Below are positions 1 through 11,360 of a stretch of 64,000 nucleotides of DNA, piece by piece. Position 1 is the first letter of the stretch; every line of letters begins with the position of its first letter. This DNA is from Medakamo hakoo. Taxonomy: Eukaryota; Chlorophyta; Trebouxiophyceae; Coccomyxaceae. The notes beneath the pieces are model-generated. The model saw only the letters and a list, made by a program, of their open reading frames with translations, did not search any database and was not told the DNA's origin. The position numbers were made by a program, and so were the translations under genes. The stretch is from the NCBI GenBank assembly GCA_026636295.1, contig CP089453.1, positions 744,001 through 808,000 on the forward strand, in the 5' to 3' direction.

Positions 1-257
1 CGCAGTCGAAAAACCCGAGCGCGCGACGGCGGGCGGCGCGGCAGCTCGATCGGTCGGCGACTCCGCTTCTAGACTGACGCCGGCCGGGCCGCCACACCCC
101 TCTCGCCCACCCTCGCCGCCGAGGACGGGACCACCTCGGCCGGCTTGAAGCTTTGAAAAAAGAAATCGGCGGCTCACCCCCACCCCCCTCCCAACCACCC
201 TCCCACTCGCTTCCAACGCAGGGCTCGGCCTTTCCTGTAGACGCAGAGCGAAAAAAG

Positions 258-897
258 ATGGCCCCCGCCGCGCCGGCCCGCAAGGCTTCGGCCAAGAAGA
301 AGGCGTCCAAGTTCACCATCGACTGCTCCAAGCCGGTGGAGGACAAGATCATGGACGTGAGTTGGATGGGAAGGGGGCGGCGGGGAGGAGAGTGCCGCCC
401 GACGGCGGCTGCGCGCGAACAAAAAAAACGCAACCCGCCCCCGCGCTCTCCCCAGCCTTGCCCGCCGTCGCGGCCGAGGCCGCGCACTCGCCCAGCCCTT
501 GCCGCCGCCGTGCCACGGCGCGTTCAAGCTGGCCGAGATTGACCCCCCCCGCCTTCCTCACTCACGTCCTCCCCCCCATCGACGCACACGCAACCCCCCC
601 ACCCCCCACCAGATCGCCGCGTTTGAGAAGTTCCTGACCGACCGCATCAAAGTCAACGGCAAGGCCGGCGTGCTGGGCGACGCCGTCGCCGTCAAGCGCG
701 AAAAAGCCGCCGTCACCGTCACGGCCGACGGCGTGTCCATGTCGAAGCGGTACGTGAAATACCTGGCCAAGAAGTTCCTGAAGAAGCACGGCGTGCGCGA
801 CTGGCTGCGCGTCGTCGCCGCGCCCAAGGACCGGGCGGGCTACGAGCTGCGGTACTTTGCCATCCAGGCCGAGTCCGAGGGCGAGGAGGAGGAGTGA
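258..897 (+). CDS. RPL22: 60S ribosomal protein L22 (eL22)
   Basis: Structural protein of the large cytosolic ribosomal subunit. Exons 258-356 and 613-897, joined in phase 0, give 127 residues. The joined protein reads [15 protein letters not shown] then [19 protein letters not shown], the continuous eL22 core. It continues with [21 protein letters not shown] and NVRDWLRV-like [16 protein letters not shown], and ends in the family's acidic tail (EGEEEE). The basic Ala/Lys-rich N-terminus (about residues 1-18) is also typical. The intron starts GTGAGT and ends in CAG after a C-rich tract. The ATG at 258 follows an A-rich stretch and gives the usual family length. A TGTAA element lies 28 bp past the stop. 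The 257 bases upstream hold no gene I can support. Confidence 0.96.
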
Positions 898-924
898 TGT
901 GTGTTTGTGGTTGCGCAGTGTGTG

Positions 925-929
925 TGTAA
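925..929 (+). promoter_or_regulatory. candidate TGTAA polyadenylation signal of RPL22
   Basis: TGTAA, the usual poly(A) signal of chlorophyte algae, lies 28 bp after the RPL22 stop codon. Similar elements lie at 46424-46428 after the ALDH22 gene and at 55834-55838 (minus strand) after EAF6. No transcript end is known, so this is a motif call only. Confidence 0.35.
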
Positions 930-1095
930 CGGAGAGAAATCTGGTCGGTGTTTTTTTCATCATTGGGGGGGGGGGATGGAAAAAGAGAGGAGAGAGAGAG
1001 AGGTCGGCAGTCGGGTCCGCTCACTCGCGCGTTTGTGCGCTCGTCTCCTCCCTGCCGCCTCTTCTTGGCCCACAAAGCACACACCCTTCCTTCTC

Positions 1096-2113
1096 ATGGC
1101 CCGCCCTGTCGCCGCCACGGTGGGCGCGCCGTCAGGCGTGCCGCTGTTGCGGTGGGAGCCGGCGCCCCGGCCGGTGAGTTGGGAAGCGGGGAGGGCACAC
1201 AAAAAAACGCTCGCACCGCCGGCGCGCAGAAGTGACGCACACGACTTTCTACACCTCCTTCAACAGGCCGTCACGCAGGTCACGCCGTCGCCTGCAGCTG
1301 CCCCGCCTCCACCTGGGACCGGGAGGAGAGGTGAGGAGCGGTGGAGGAGAGGGCCGTGGACAGAGGAAAACGAGAGCGGGCGCAGGCGGCGGCATGCTCC
1401 GCCCCGCTCCCCGGTCGCCGACGTGGCGGCCGCCACTCTCTCTCTCTCCCCCCTCCGCGCGCTGCACGGGTCCGGTGCGCGCCGGCTCCGCCTCCTGACA
1501 CATTCACTCACGCACGCAACAAAACCGCTCTCCCATGCACAGCCGTTCCCATGACCCGCTTGCGCCCTTCCCGCGCGGCCGGCAGCGGCGGCGGCGCGGG
1601 CGGCGGGGTCGCCGAACGCCCGGCCCTCAAACCGTCGCTCACGCCCGGCAAGGTCGGCGACCGGCAGCGGTCGTCGCCGTACCGGGTCATGCTGCACAAC
1701 GACGACGTCAACCGGCGGGAAGCGTGAGTACACTGGCGGTGGGGTGGGGTGGGGGTGGGGGGGGTGAGAGGGTGTGTGCCCGCACTGGAGGTGACGCACA
1801 TGACACTGAACGCCCCCCGCTGCCCACACGATCCCGCGCACCCGCGGGGTCACCCCCCACCCCCCACCCCCACCCCACCCACAGCGTCGTCTCCGTCCTC
1901 ATGAAGGTCGTCGACGGCATGACGGTCGACGACGCGGTCAACGTGATGAACGAAGCGCACACCAACGGCCTGGCGTGCGTCATCGTGTGTGCGCAGGCGG
2001 ACGCGGAGCGGTATTGCGAGGGCCTGCGCGGGAATGGGTTGATTTCCAGCATCGAGCCCGCGTCGGGCGGGGGTGGTGGGGGCGGGGCGGGCGGCGGTGG
2101 CGAGCCAGCGTGA
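1096..2113 (+). CDS. CLPS1: plastid ClpS-type adaptor of the Clp protease
   Basis: Adaptor that presents N-degron substrates to the Clp chaperone-protease. The core is split over two exons: SSPYRVMLHNDDVNRREA (ending 1723) and VVSVLMKVVDGMTVDDAVNV (from 1885), followed by EAHTNGLACVIVCAQADAE. These are the ClpS substrate-pocket and Clp-docking segments; the HNDDVN loop and the VIVC strand are intact. I propose exons 1096-1173, 1267-1330, 1543-1723 and 1885-2113, all phase compatible, for 183 residues. The first two exons supply a basic, Ala/Pro-rich, acid-poor leader resembling a plastid transit peptide. The core matches plant ClpS1 more closely than bacterial ClpS. The alternative is a shorter protein starting at the ATG at 1551. 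The C-terminus ends in a Gly-rich tail not typical of the family. Confidence 0.88.
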
Positions 2114-2599
2114 AAGGGGGAGGGAGGGAGGGGGGGGGGGGGGCCATGGATGGACAGGGAGAGGGAGAGAGGGAGAGAGGGAGAGTATTGAGAGATTGTC
2201 CCGCGCCCGCCTGCTGCTGCCTTGCCCGCTTGTGCTCGTGTGGGTGTGGGGCGTGTTGATGAGAGAGATGTGTGGTGTTGTGCCCGTCCCCGCCGCCAGG
2301 GCGGTGGACGTGGGGCGACGACGCGAACGAGTGTTTTCTTTCCCCGCCCGTCCCCGGGTCCGGCTCTCCTGCTCTGCGCTGTCTCTCACACTCGCGACAC
2401 AAACACACCGCGACACTAGACGACGACGGGGGGCCCGGCACACCGCGCCCACTCCCACTCCCTTGCTGTGCTCTGAGGCCCAGACCTTCAGGCACCCACC
2501 CCGCGCTTGGCCCTTGCCGTCGCGTGCGCGTGTGCGTGCTGGTGTGTGTACGACGCGCGCCGATTAGCTCCCCGCGCGCCGCGCGCTCGTTTCCTAGCT
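2114..2599. other. intergenic region without a recognisable gene
   Basis: Between ClpS and PGR5. It holds a G-homopolymer run near 2131-2143, GA-rich tracts near 2158-2190 and C-rich stretches. No reading frame here shows a conserved domain. The last part should contain the PGR5 promoter and 5' leader. Confidence 0.6.
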
Positions 2600-3832
2600 A
2601 TGGCCGTCTTGCAGCTCTCCGCGCGGGCGCCGGCCGCGGCCGCCCGGGCGCCGCCCCCGCCAGCCTGCCGCCTGGAGGGAGCTCGGTCCCTGGCGGTGAC
2701 GGGTAGCTGGACCAAGTCGGGCGTCGTCCAGGTCGCTGGTGCGTCGTGTTTTCGGTCTTTGGGGGGGAGAGTGGGAGGTTGGTGCGAGGTGCGGGGAGGC
2801 CGATGCGGCGCTCGCAGCGTGGCCGGCGTTGCCAGGGGCGGCGCGGCCTGGATGTGTGCTTTCACCGCCAACCACGCTGGCCAGGAGCCAGTGTGGCCTG
2901 GTCTGCTCAATGGCGGTGCGGGTGTGGCCGCATTGGCGGCTGGCCGGTCGCACGCCCGCCCTGTTTTGCAGGGCCGGCGGCGTGCGCCCACCGCTCGCGG
3001 CCTCGGAGCAGGGAGAGGACTGCGCCCTCGTCCGCAGACCGCCTCCACGCCACGCCCGCCCACATGCGGCGAGGCTAGATCCACCTGCTGCACAAAGGGG
3101 TGGGACGCGTGGCCCGACCGAGGGTTGGAGGCCGAGCGCGCGGCCAGGCGTTGCCGTCAAAAAAGCGCAACAAACGAAAAACGCGACCCTCTCGCGGCGG
3201 CGGCCGGGCACGCGCGCGCGCGCGGCGAGCGCCGCCGCCGACCCCCCAGCGCGCCGCTCGCTCGCCCCTTTTTTTGCGCTGGGTCGGCCGCCCGCCCGCC
3301 TGCCAAGGCTGCGCCTGACGCGTGCGGCTGATCAACCGTCTCACGGCGCCCCCTCCCCCTCCGCCACTCGCACAACGCACAGACCGCGCGCCGCCGCGGA
3401 GGAGTCTGTCGAGCGCCCCGACCACGCCGTCTGCCGCCACCCGCCGCGTCACCCGCATGGGCAACGCCGCCACGGGCGGGCCCTTTGCCCCGCTCGTCCG
3501 CGTCGTGCGCAACGCCATGGGTGTCAAGGAATTCAACCAGTTCCGCGGCAAAGCCATTTCCCTGCACTCGCAAGGTGAGAGGCGGAAAAGGGGGGACGGT
3601 GTCGGGGCGGTGGGTCGTCGGGCCCGCCTCACACCCGCCCGCCCGCCCCCACGCCTCACGCGCCGCCTTCCGCCCCCTCCACGCACCCCCCCCCCCCCCA
3701 CACACACACACACACACGCACAACGCAGTCATCAAAGAGTTTGGCAAGTCCATCGGCGCCGACTCCAAGCAGGTGCAGGGCCTGATCCGCCTGGCCAAAA
3801 AGAACGGCGAGAAGCTGGGATTCCTCGCGTGA
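2600..3832 (+). CDS. PGR5: PROTON GRADIENT REGULATION 5 (PGR5)
   Basis: Small stromal/thylakoid protein needed for antimycin-sensitive cyclic electron flow around photosystem I and for building the proton gradient. The mature part reads GPFAPLVRVVRNAMGVKEF, NQFRGKAISLHSQ, then VIKEFGKSIGADSKQVQGL and IRLAKKNGEKLGFLA, nearly the whole plant PGR5 core including its invariant C-terminus. Exons are 2600-2738, 3383-3574 and 3729-3832. Phases agree (1 then 1), giving 144 residues. The first exon plus the start of the second makes a Ser/Arg/Ala-rich transit peptide of about 70 residues. The first intron (644 bp) is the longest in the window. The ATG at 3457 could start a short form without a transit peptide, but that would not reach the plastid. 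The key redox-active Cys of plant PGR5 is not visible in the mature part. Confidence 0.93.
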
Positions 3833-4457
3833 GGGGTGGGGGGATGGGGCGGGGAGCACGGGCCAGGAGCACGGGCCAGGCCGCCCCCCCCCGCGCCTCC
3901 TTCATTCATTTTTCCATCAGTCAGCTGTGTGTGGGTGTGTGTGGGCGTGCCCTTTCCAAAAAAAACTGCTCTGTCCCAGCGTGTGTGGGGGGTGGGGTGG
4001 GGGTGGGGATGGAGGGGGGGGCGTGTGCGTGACCATCCATTCCTTCTTTTGTCGCCTGTCCGCGCCGAGTGTGCGGGCAGGGCGGGCGGGCGTGTGTTTC
4101 GGGCGTGTGTGATTCTTTTTTTTGGTGGGTGGGGGTGTGGGGGGCTGCGCCTGGCGAGGGGGTGCGCGCGAGAGAGAGAGAGACACGAAAGGGCGCACCT
4201 GCCCGGCGCGCACTGTCCCTCTCCCGCGCCTGTCCCTCGCTCGCGCGGGAAAGAGATTTGTTAGATTTTTTCTTCGAAGAGCGAGAGAGCGAGAGAGCGA
4301 GAGAGCGAGAGAAAGAGAGAGGGAGTCCGTCCACCCCGAAAACGCAGACGCGCGCGCGCGCGGGTGGGGAGTGGGGAGTGGGAGGTGCCGTATACAGCAC
4401 GCCGTGTTTTGTCCGCCCCGCCCTGCTACAAAATGAAAAGCCCTGGCACACGCCCCG
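3833..4457. other. intergenic region with GA-rich and CA-rich simple repeats
   Basis: Convergent 3' region between PGR5 and the C1D-like gene. It contains a (GAGAGAGC)n-like tract at about 4280-4320 and T/G-rich runs near 4110-4135. A separate (CA)n tract lies just upstream at 3700-3718, in the last PGR5 intron. I see no coding signal on either strand. Confidence 0.6.
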
Positions 4458-5058
4458 TCACCGCTTCCTCCCTCCCCGCTTCCTCTTTTTCTTCTTTTGC
4501 GGCGGCTGGCCCCCCGGCCGCGGCGGCGGTGGCGCGGCCGCTGCTGCCCCACCGTGCGCGCTCCCCGGTCCGCCGCCACCACCACCACCGCCACCCTCCC
4601 CGCCTTCCGCCTTCCTCCGCCTCTTCTCCTGCTGCACTCTTCTCACCGCCGCTTCCACGGCTGCCAGCTGGCGGGTCAGAGCAGGGTCCGCATCCGGGGC
4701 CCGCCCTGCGGTCGCTTCGGTCAAGCGGACGAGGGCGGCGACGGAGGCGGCGAGGGCCAGGGCGGTGGAGCGCCAGCCGTCGGACGCGCCGCCAAGGCTC
4801 AGGGCGGACTCCAGGGTGCGGCCGAGGTAGGGTTGCAGGGCGGACTCCAGGCGGGCCAGGGCGGCCTGTTTGAAGAGGTGTGAGTGTGTGCGTGTGGAGG
4901 CGTGGCGTGGGGTGGGGGTGGCCGGACAGGCAGGGGGCAGTGGCTAGGTGGAGCACGCTCACTGCTCCCTCCCTCCCCACGCCAACACGCACCTCCGCCG
5001 CTGTCAAGCTGGCGGCGACAGACGCATCCAGGCCGCCTGGCACGGGCAGGTCGGGCAT
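4458..5058 (-). CDS. small basic helical protein, possible C1D/Rrp47 (Sas10/C1D family)
   Basis: Exons 5058-4993 and 4865-4458 (minus strand), joined in phase 0, give 157 residues. The body is helical: AALARLESALQPYLGRTLES, then ALALAASVAALVRLTEATAG and DPALTRQLAAVEAAVRRVQQ. It is followed by a Gly/Pro-rich linker and a strongly basic tail (QKKKKRKRGGRKR). Two helices, a D-P-x-L/x-x-x-L-x-x-V-x-x-x-x-x-x-V pattern and a Lys-rich C-terminus are the layout of C1D/Rrp47, the nuclear exosome cofactor. The sequence match is weak and made by eye. It could instead be an unrelated basic coiled-coil nuclear protein. Its start codon is 151 bp from the paladin gene on the other strand, so the two may share a promoter. 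The intron donor is GTGCGT. Confidence 0.5.
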
Positions 5059-5113
5059 GTGAGGAGAAGCAGGCGACGCCCGCTCTCTTCCCGCGACGGA
5101 AAATAGAGAGTGA

Positions 5114-5162
5114 AATGCCTGCGAGAGGCATTCATTTCAGTGCGGCGTTCCAGGCGAACGCC
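5114..5162. promoter_or_regulatory. two adjacent 19-bp inverted repeats in a divergent promoter
   Basis: Between the start codons of the C1D-like gene (5058, minus) and the paladin gene (5210, plus) lie two hairpins. The first is AATGCCT-GCGAG-AGGCATT at 5114-5132; the second is GGCGTTC-CAGGC-GAACGCC at 5144-5162. Each has perfect 7-bp arms and a 5-nt centre. Their centres are exactly 30 bp apart, about three turns of B-DNA. They could be binding sites for dimeric regulators or RNA hairpins in the 5' leaders. No factor can be named from sequence. Confidence 0.6.
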
Positions 5163-5209
5163 CCGACACACACCGCACACACACCGCACACACCCTGCAC
5201 CGCTCACCC

Positions 5210-8200
5210 ATGGAGGCCGCCGGCCACGAGCCGCCGCGGCCGCCGCCCACCAGCTCGCGGGCCTCGTCCGTCCTGGGCACGTCCGCCCTGGCCGGCGGCG
5301 CGACGGCCGACGGCGAGCCGGGGCGGACGACGGACGCGGTCATCGCCGCCCGCTCGGGCGACGTCCTGCTCAAGCACACGCTGCTGAAGAGCGACCACTT
5401 TCCTGGTGAGGCGGTGGTGTGGGTGCGGGTTGTGGATGGTGTGACTGCGGGGCGGCCCCTCCCCCCAAAAAAACGGCGAAAGGGCATTGGGCGCGACCCT
5501 GGCAGTTTCTTCCAGGCACCAAACCTGGCCGCCCCCCCGCCCAAGATATTCCCGGCGCCCACACGCTCATCCGCCGCACACCGCCCCCCACCCCCCACCC
5601 CCCACCCCACCCCCACCCCCAACACCATCTCCAGGCTGCCAAAACAAAAAGCTCACCCCCCTCCTCGAAGGCGCGCCCAACTTCCGCCAAATCCCGGGCC
5701 TGCCCGTGTATGGCGTGGCCATCCCGACCGCGGCGGGCCTGCGCCGCGTGCTGGACGCCCTGGGCGCCGCGCGGGGCCGCCGCCGCGTCGTGTGGGTCAA
5801 CCTGCGGGAAGAGCCCGTCACCTACATCAACGGCGCGCCGTTCGTGGTGCGGGAGGCGGCCCGGCCCTTTGCCAACCTGGAGTACACGGGCATCGACGCG
5901 ACGCGGCTGGAGGACATGGAAGCCCGGCTGCGGGCGGACGTCCTGCGGGAGGCGGCCCGGTGGGGCGGCCAAGTCCTCGTCGCGCACGAGGGCGCCGGCT
6001 TCCAGGTCGTCGACGCGTGGGAGGGCGCGTCCGAGGCGGACGTCCAGACGCCCGCGGCCGTGTATGCTGAGCTGGGCGACGACGGGTACGACGTGCAGTA
6101 CGTCCGCCTGCCCATCACCGACGAGAAGGCGCCCAAGGACGCGGACTTTGGGGCGCTGCTGTGCCGGCTGTGGCGGCCGCCGGCGGGGGCGGCCATCGTC
6201 TTCAACTGCCAGATGGGCCGGGGGCGGACGACGACGGGCATGGTGATCGCGGCGCTGGTGGCCCTGCGCCGGGCGGTGGGGTGTGCGGGCGCGCCGTGGG
6301 CGCTGCCGCCGGCGCCCCTGCCGGGCCTGCCGCCCTGGTTTGCGGCGGCGGCGGCGGCGGCGGCGGCAGACGCCGGCGCGCCGCCCGGCGCGCCGGCGTC
6401 CGGACCGGGCGCCGCGCCGGACGCCGACCTGCGCGCCGGGCGGTTTGCGGTCGTCCGCTCCCTGCTGCGCGCGCTCGCGCGCGGCAAGCCCGCCAAGGCG
6501 GCGCTGGACGCCGTCGTCGACGCGGCGGAAGCCATGCAAAACCTGCGGGAAGCCGTGGCCGGCTACCGCGCCCGCCTGGCGGCCGAGCCGGACGACGACA
6601 AGCGGTCCGCCCTGCTCGCGGTCGCGCTCGAGTACCTGGAGCGGTACTGCGTCCTGATCGCGTTTTCAGCCTACCTGGGCAGCGCCCGGGCCGACCCGGA
6701 GGGCGAGGCGCACGAGCCGTTTGGGGCGTGGATGCGGGCCCGGCCCGAGCTGCGGTCCGTCCTGGCGCGCATGCTGCGGTCCAACCCGCTGGCCGCGCTC
6801 GCGCTGCACCACCACCCGCCGAGCGGCGGCGGCGGCGGCGGCGGGGGTGGTGGGGCAGGCGCGCCGCCGCCGCCGCCCCCACCCCCGCCGCCGCTCGCCT
6901 CCCCGCCGCGCCGCCCGCCCGGCGCGGTCTCCTTGCGGTCTCCCTTGCGCACGGGGTCCGATGGCGACGCCACGGACGCGGACGGCGACGCGTCGGAGAC
7001 GGACGCGGACGAGGCGGCGGCGCTGGACGCGGCCGCGGCGCTCGTGGCCCGCCGCGCCGGCGGCGTCCTGGGGCCGTGCACCATCCTCAAGGAGGACCAC
7101 TTCCCCGGCTGCCAGGCGCCCGGCCTGGCCCGGGCCGTGGAGGGCGCGCCCAACTTCCGGGGCGTGCCCGGGCGCGCGCGGGTGTACGGGTCGGGCGCGC
7201 CGACCGCGGCGGGCGTGGCGGGCGTGCTGGCGGCCGTGCTGGGGGGCGGCGGCGGGCGCGCCCCCGCCGCCGGTCCACCCGCGCCGCCCCCGCCCCCGGC
7301 GCCGGCCGTCCCCTCCTCCGCGCCGGCCGCCCCCTCCTCCGCGTCCGTCCTCTGGGTCAACCTGCGCGAGGAGGTGTGCCTGTACATCAACGGGACGCCG
7401 TTTGTGCTGAGGGAGGCGGGGCGCCCCTTCAAAAACATGCGGGAGTACGACGGCATTTCCGCCCGTCGCCTGGAGGCGATGGAAGCCCGGTTGAAGGCCG
7501 ACGTCCTGGCCGAAGCGGAGGCGAACGGTGGGCGGGTGCTGGTGGCGCGGGAGGTGGTCGGCGGCGGCGGTGGCGCGCCGGCGTCGCCGCCGGCCGCCGC
7601 GACCCGCCCGCCCGGCGACGCGGCGCCGGGGGCCAGCAGCACGGTCATCGACACGTGGGAGCCTGTGGCCGACGCGCGCGCCGTCCAAACGCCGCGGGAA
7701 GTGTACGAGGCCGCCGCCGCCGGCGCGGGCCTCGGCGCCGGCGGGCTGGCGTACGTCCGCGTCCCCCTGACGGACGGCGCGGCGCCCCGCCCGGCCGCGT
7801 TCGACGCGCTGGTCGACGCCGTGGGCGCGTCGCCGCCCTCCGCGCCCGTCGTCGTGTCCTGTCAGATGGGCGGCGGCCGGACGACGACGGGCATGGCGGT
7901 CGCCTGCCTGGTCCGGGCGTCGGCTGGTGGCGGTGGGGGTGGGGGTGACGGTGACGGGCGTGCCGCCGGCCCTGCAGGCGCCCGCCCGCCGCCGTTGGCC
8001 GTCGCGGGCCTGTCCCCCCTGGGTCCCGGTGGCGGTGGCCCTGCCACCCCACCGCCCTGGTCGCCGGAAGGGCCCTCGCCCGTCGGCGCCGGCGGCGGTG
8101 GGTGGCCCGCCCTCGGCGCGACGGCGGCCGCTGGTCCGGCCGACACGCTGCACAGCCACCACCACCACCACCACGACCACGACCACACCTACAGCCGCAT

Positions 8201-11200
8201 CGACGGCCTGTCCCCTCGCTACTGCGACGGCGGCCTGTCCGCGGGAGGCACGACGACCGCCGGGTCGGAGCCGGACCGGCCGACCTCCCCGCCGCCACCG
8301 CCGCCGCCGCCGCACCTGCCCCCCATCTCCACCGCCCGGCCCGGCCCCGCGTCTGCGCCGTCGTCCGCCCCCGGGTCCGCCCGCGCCGGCGGCGCCCCGT
8401 CGTCCGCGCCCTGGTGGCAGCAACACCCTCCGCGCTACGCTCCGGGAGTGGGGCCACCCCCTTCCCTGCCCGAATCCGCGTCCGCGGCTTCCCTGGTTGG
8501 CGCGGGCGACGGCGGCCTGGACTCAGAAGCCGCGTCGGTGTGGGGCGGACCCTCCGGCCACGGCGGCGGCGCGGCCCTGGCCGAGCTTGCCGCGTCCGCC
8601 GCCAACCACACCGGCCAAGCCATCGACCCGCGCGAAGCGGCGGCCCTGCGCGACGGCGATTATGAGGGCGTCCGCCGGTTCACGCGCGTCCTGGCGTGCG
8701 GGGAAGCCGCCAAGAGCGATGCGGACGCCGCGGTCGACGCGGCCGGCGGCGTTGTCAACCTGCGCACGGCCATCGCCCGGTACCGCCGCCCGCGGCGGAC
8801 GTTTCGTTTTTACCGCCCTGAAATTCACGCCCGCCACGCGGCGTTCACGCGCGGCCTGGCCTGCCTGGAACGGTACTGCTGGCTCATCGCGCTGGCGGCG
8901 TACCTGCGGGAGCGGGCGGAGGGCGGGCGCGGCCGCGGACCGAGCGGGAGTGGGGAAGTTCCCCAGCCCGACGACGACGCCATCGCGGCCGACGCCGCGC
9001 ACCAGCAGCCGCCCTCCCCGCCGCCGACAGGGGCCACGTCGTTCTCGGCCTGGGTCGGCGCCCGCCCGGACTTGCGCGGCGCGGCCGAGGCGATCCGAGC
9101 CAACCCGGCGGGCGCGCTCGCGCCCGTGCGCGCGCCGGTCGTCCCGTCGGCTGCGCTGGCCGCCACGCCGTCGGCTGAGCCGGGCCGCCTGACGCCGCCG
9201 CCGACGTCTGCCGCGCCAGCGTCTGTCTCCGACGCTGAACTGCGCCGGGTGTTGGCCGCCCGCCAGGGCGGCACCCTGACCCGGCGGTCGATCCTCAAGT
9301 CGTACTGCCTGCCGCCGGCGCCGCCGCCCGCGGCTGCGGCCGTCGCGACGTTCGATGGCGTCGCCCTGGCCGGCCTGCACCCGGGCGCGCCGGACGTCCG
9401 CACCATCGGCGGCGGCTGCCCGCCTGTGGTGACGGTCGGGTCGGCGACGCTACCGGGCCTGGCCGCCCTGCTCACGGCCCTGGACTGCGGGCCGGGCGGG
9501 CGCCGCGCGGCCGTAATCACCGACCTGCGCGAAGAGCTCGCCGTGTATGTGCGCGGCGTCCCATACCTGCGCCGCGAGCTGGACCAGCCGGCGGCCGCCC
9601 TGCACCACGCGGGCGCGCCGGCGTCATCCCTGGAGTCCCTGGAACGGCGGCTGGTCGGCGACCTCGTCGCCGAAGCGGCGGCGTGGGATGGCCGGGTGCT
9701 GCTGCACCGTGGCGACGCGGCCGCGCCAACGGCCGGCGGTGGCGGGGGCGCCGAGCAGTCGCCCTCGCCCTCCGCCGCGGGCGGCCGCCCTCCGCGACCC
9801 CCCCTCTCTCGCTCTGGCAGCGGTGTCGCGGGCATGCTGCGCACGGCCGGGTCGGCGGGCGCGGCGTGGGGCCCGGGCGGCGGGCCGGGCGGGGGTGGAG
9901 GCGGCGGCGGCGGGCCGACCTCGCCCGGCCGGCCCCCGGCCACCAGCCCGCCGCCGCCTCCCGCACCCCAGCCGCCCGCCGTCGCCATCGAAGACGTCAC
10001 AGTGGAGTTGGACGCCCGCCCGGCCGAGGCTGTCACGCCCTTCTGGGAGGTGGCGGGCCCGCCGGGCGACGCGGCGGGCGGCGTCGCGACGCCGCGCGCG
10101 GTCGCCGGCGCGCTCCGCGCCGCGGGCTTCGCCCTCCGCTACGCCCGCGTGCCCCTGTCCCGCGAGCGCACGCCGGATGCTGCGGACCTGGACGCGCTCG
10201 GCCGCCAGATGGACGTGGCCGTGGAAGGCCGGACGCCCGTCCACATCTTTCTGTCGCGGACGGCGACGGGGTCGTCCGCCCGCTTTGCGGCCGTGCTCGC
10301 GACCGGCGTGCTGGCCCTGCGCGCGGCCGCGTCCGCCGCCGCCGCCGGCGGGCTCTCCCAGCCCATGCCCGCTGTCCCCGCCGGCTTGGCCGCCCGCCTG
10401 CTCGCCGCGGGCGGGGACGGGTCGGCCGCGTCGTCCGTCGCTGATTTGACCGCCCTGGACGGCGGCGGCGGAGGGCGGGGCACCGCCGGCGGCCCGCCCG
10501 CCGCGGCGTCGGCCGCCTGGGCCGTCCCCGGCCGCTCGCCCCTGGCCAGCGCCGACGCGACGGGCCTCTTTGGCACGTCGCCTGGAGCGGGAGCCATGCT
10601 GCGCGCAGGCGGGTGGTCTGGCCTGGAAAGCTTGGCGGCCCGCGCCGGTGGCGGCGGCGGCCCGCCCAGCGCCGCGCTGGCGGGCCTGGGCCTGGGCGGC
10701 ATCAGCGAGGAGGAGGGCGGCGACGACGGGTGGCGCGCGCCGGCGCGCCGGCCGGGCGCCCGCCCGCTCTCCCCGCCTCCCGCCCCTCCTCCGCCACCCC
10801 TGCCGCCCTCGCCCTCCCCGCTGGCGGACAACCGGTCGCTCATGAACCTGTGCCGGGTCCTGCCGCGTGGGCGGATTGCTCAAGCCGCCGTCGACGCGGC
10901 GGCCGAAGCGGCGTCCCCAGCCGTCGGCGACCTGCGCGCGGACGTGGGGAGGTGCGAGGCCGCCGCCGCGTCCGCCGCCGCGGCGGCGGATGCAGAGCCG
11001 GCAGACGCCGCCGACCCGGCCGGCTCCGAAGCGCGCCGTGCCCGCGCCGCCGCCGCCTCCGCTGCCGCCCGGCGCCTGGGCCTCCACTACCTCCAACGCT
11101 ATTTCTACCTGGTCGCCTTTTTTTCGTATCTGGCCGCGGCGGAGGGTGGCCAGGGCGCGACGCAGGCCTCATCCGCGACGGGTGGGCGCCAGTCCTTTGC

Positions 11201-11279
11201 GACCTGGTTTGCGGACCGGCGGGAGTTGCGGCACTTGCTGTCGACGCTGTCCTTTGAGCGCGGGGATGGGCGGGGGTGA
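5210..11279 (+). CDS. paladin-type tandem PTP-like (phytase-fold) phosphatase with three repeats
   Basis: Large cytosolic protein of the paladin (PALD1) family: cysteine phosphatases of the PTP-like phytase fold thought to act on phosphoinositides or inositol phosphates. Exons 5210-5405 and 5635-11279 (phase 1) encode 1946 residues. There are three copies of one unit. Each begins L-x-K-x-x-(HFPG) (about residues 48, 535 and 1273), then carries WVNLREE and x-YINGxPFVxRE blocks. The active-site loop is CQMGRGRTTTG in copy 1 (Cys about residue 257) and CQMGGGRTTTG in copy 2 (Cys about 808). In copy 3 the loop reads HIFLSRTATGSSA and the Cys is gone, so that copy should be inactive. Linkers are Pro/Gly/Ala-rich, and copies 2 and 3 are separated by a His-rich patch (about residues 905-917). 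Vertebrate PALD1 has about 850 residues and two units. Confidence 0.92.
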
Positions 11280-11360
11280 GGACAGTGACTTTCTTTTAGT
11301 GGTGGTGTAGCTCCTCGCTCATTCTTTTGTTGTCCTCCGTCCGTCCCACCGCCTCCCTTC

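Noticed and set aside
3921-4594. Minus-strand frames in the spacer between PGR5 and the C1D-like gene
   Set aside because: They read through GA and CA simple repeats, giving Ser/Leu/Arg runs. There is no domain, no sensible start and no splice evidence.
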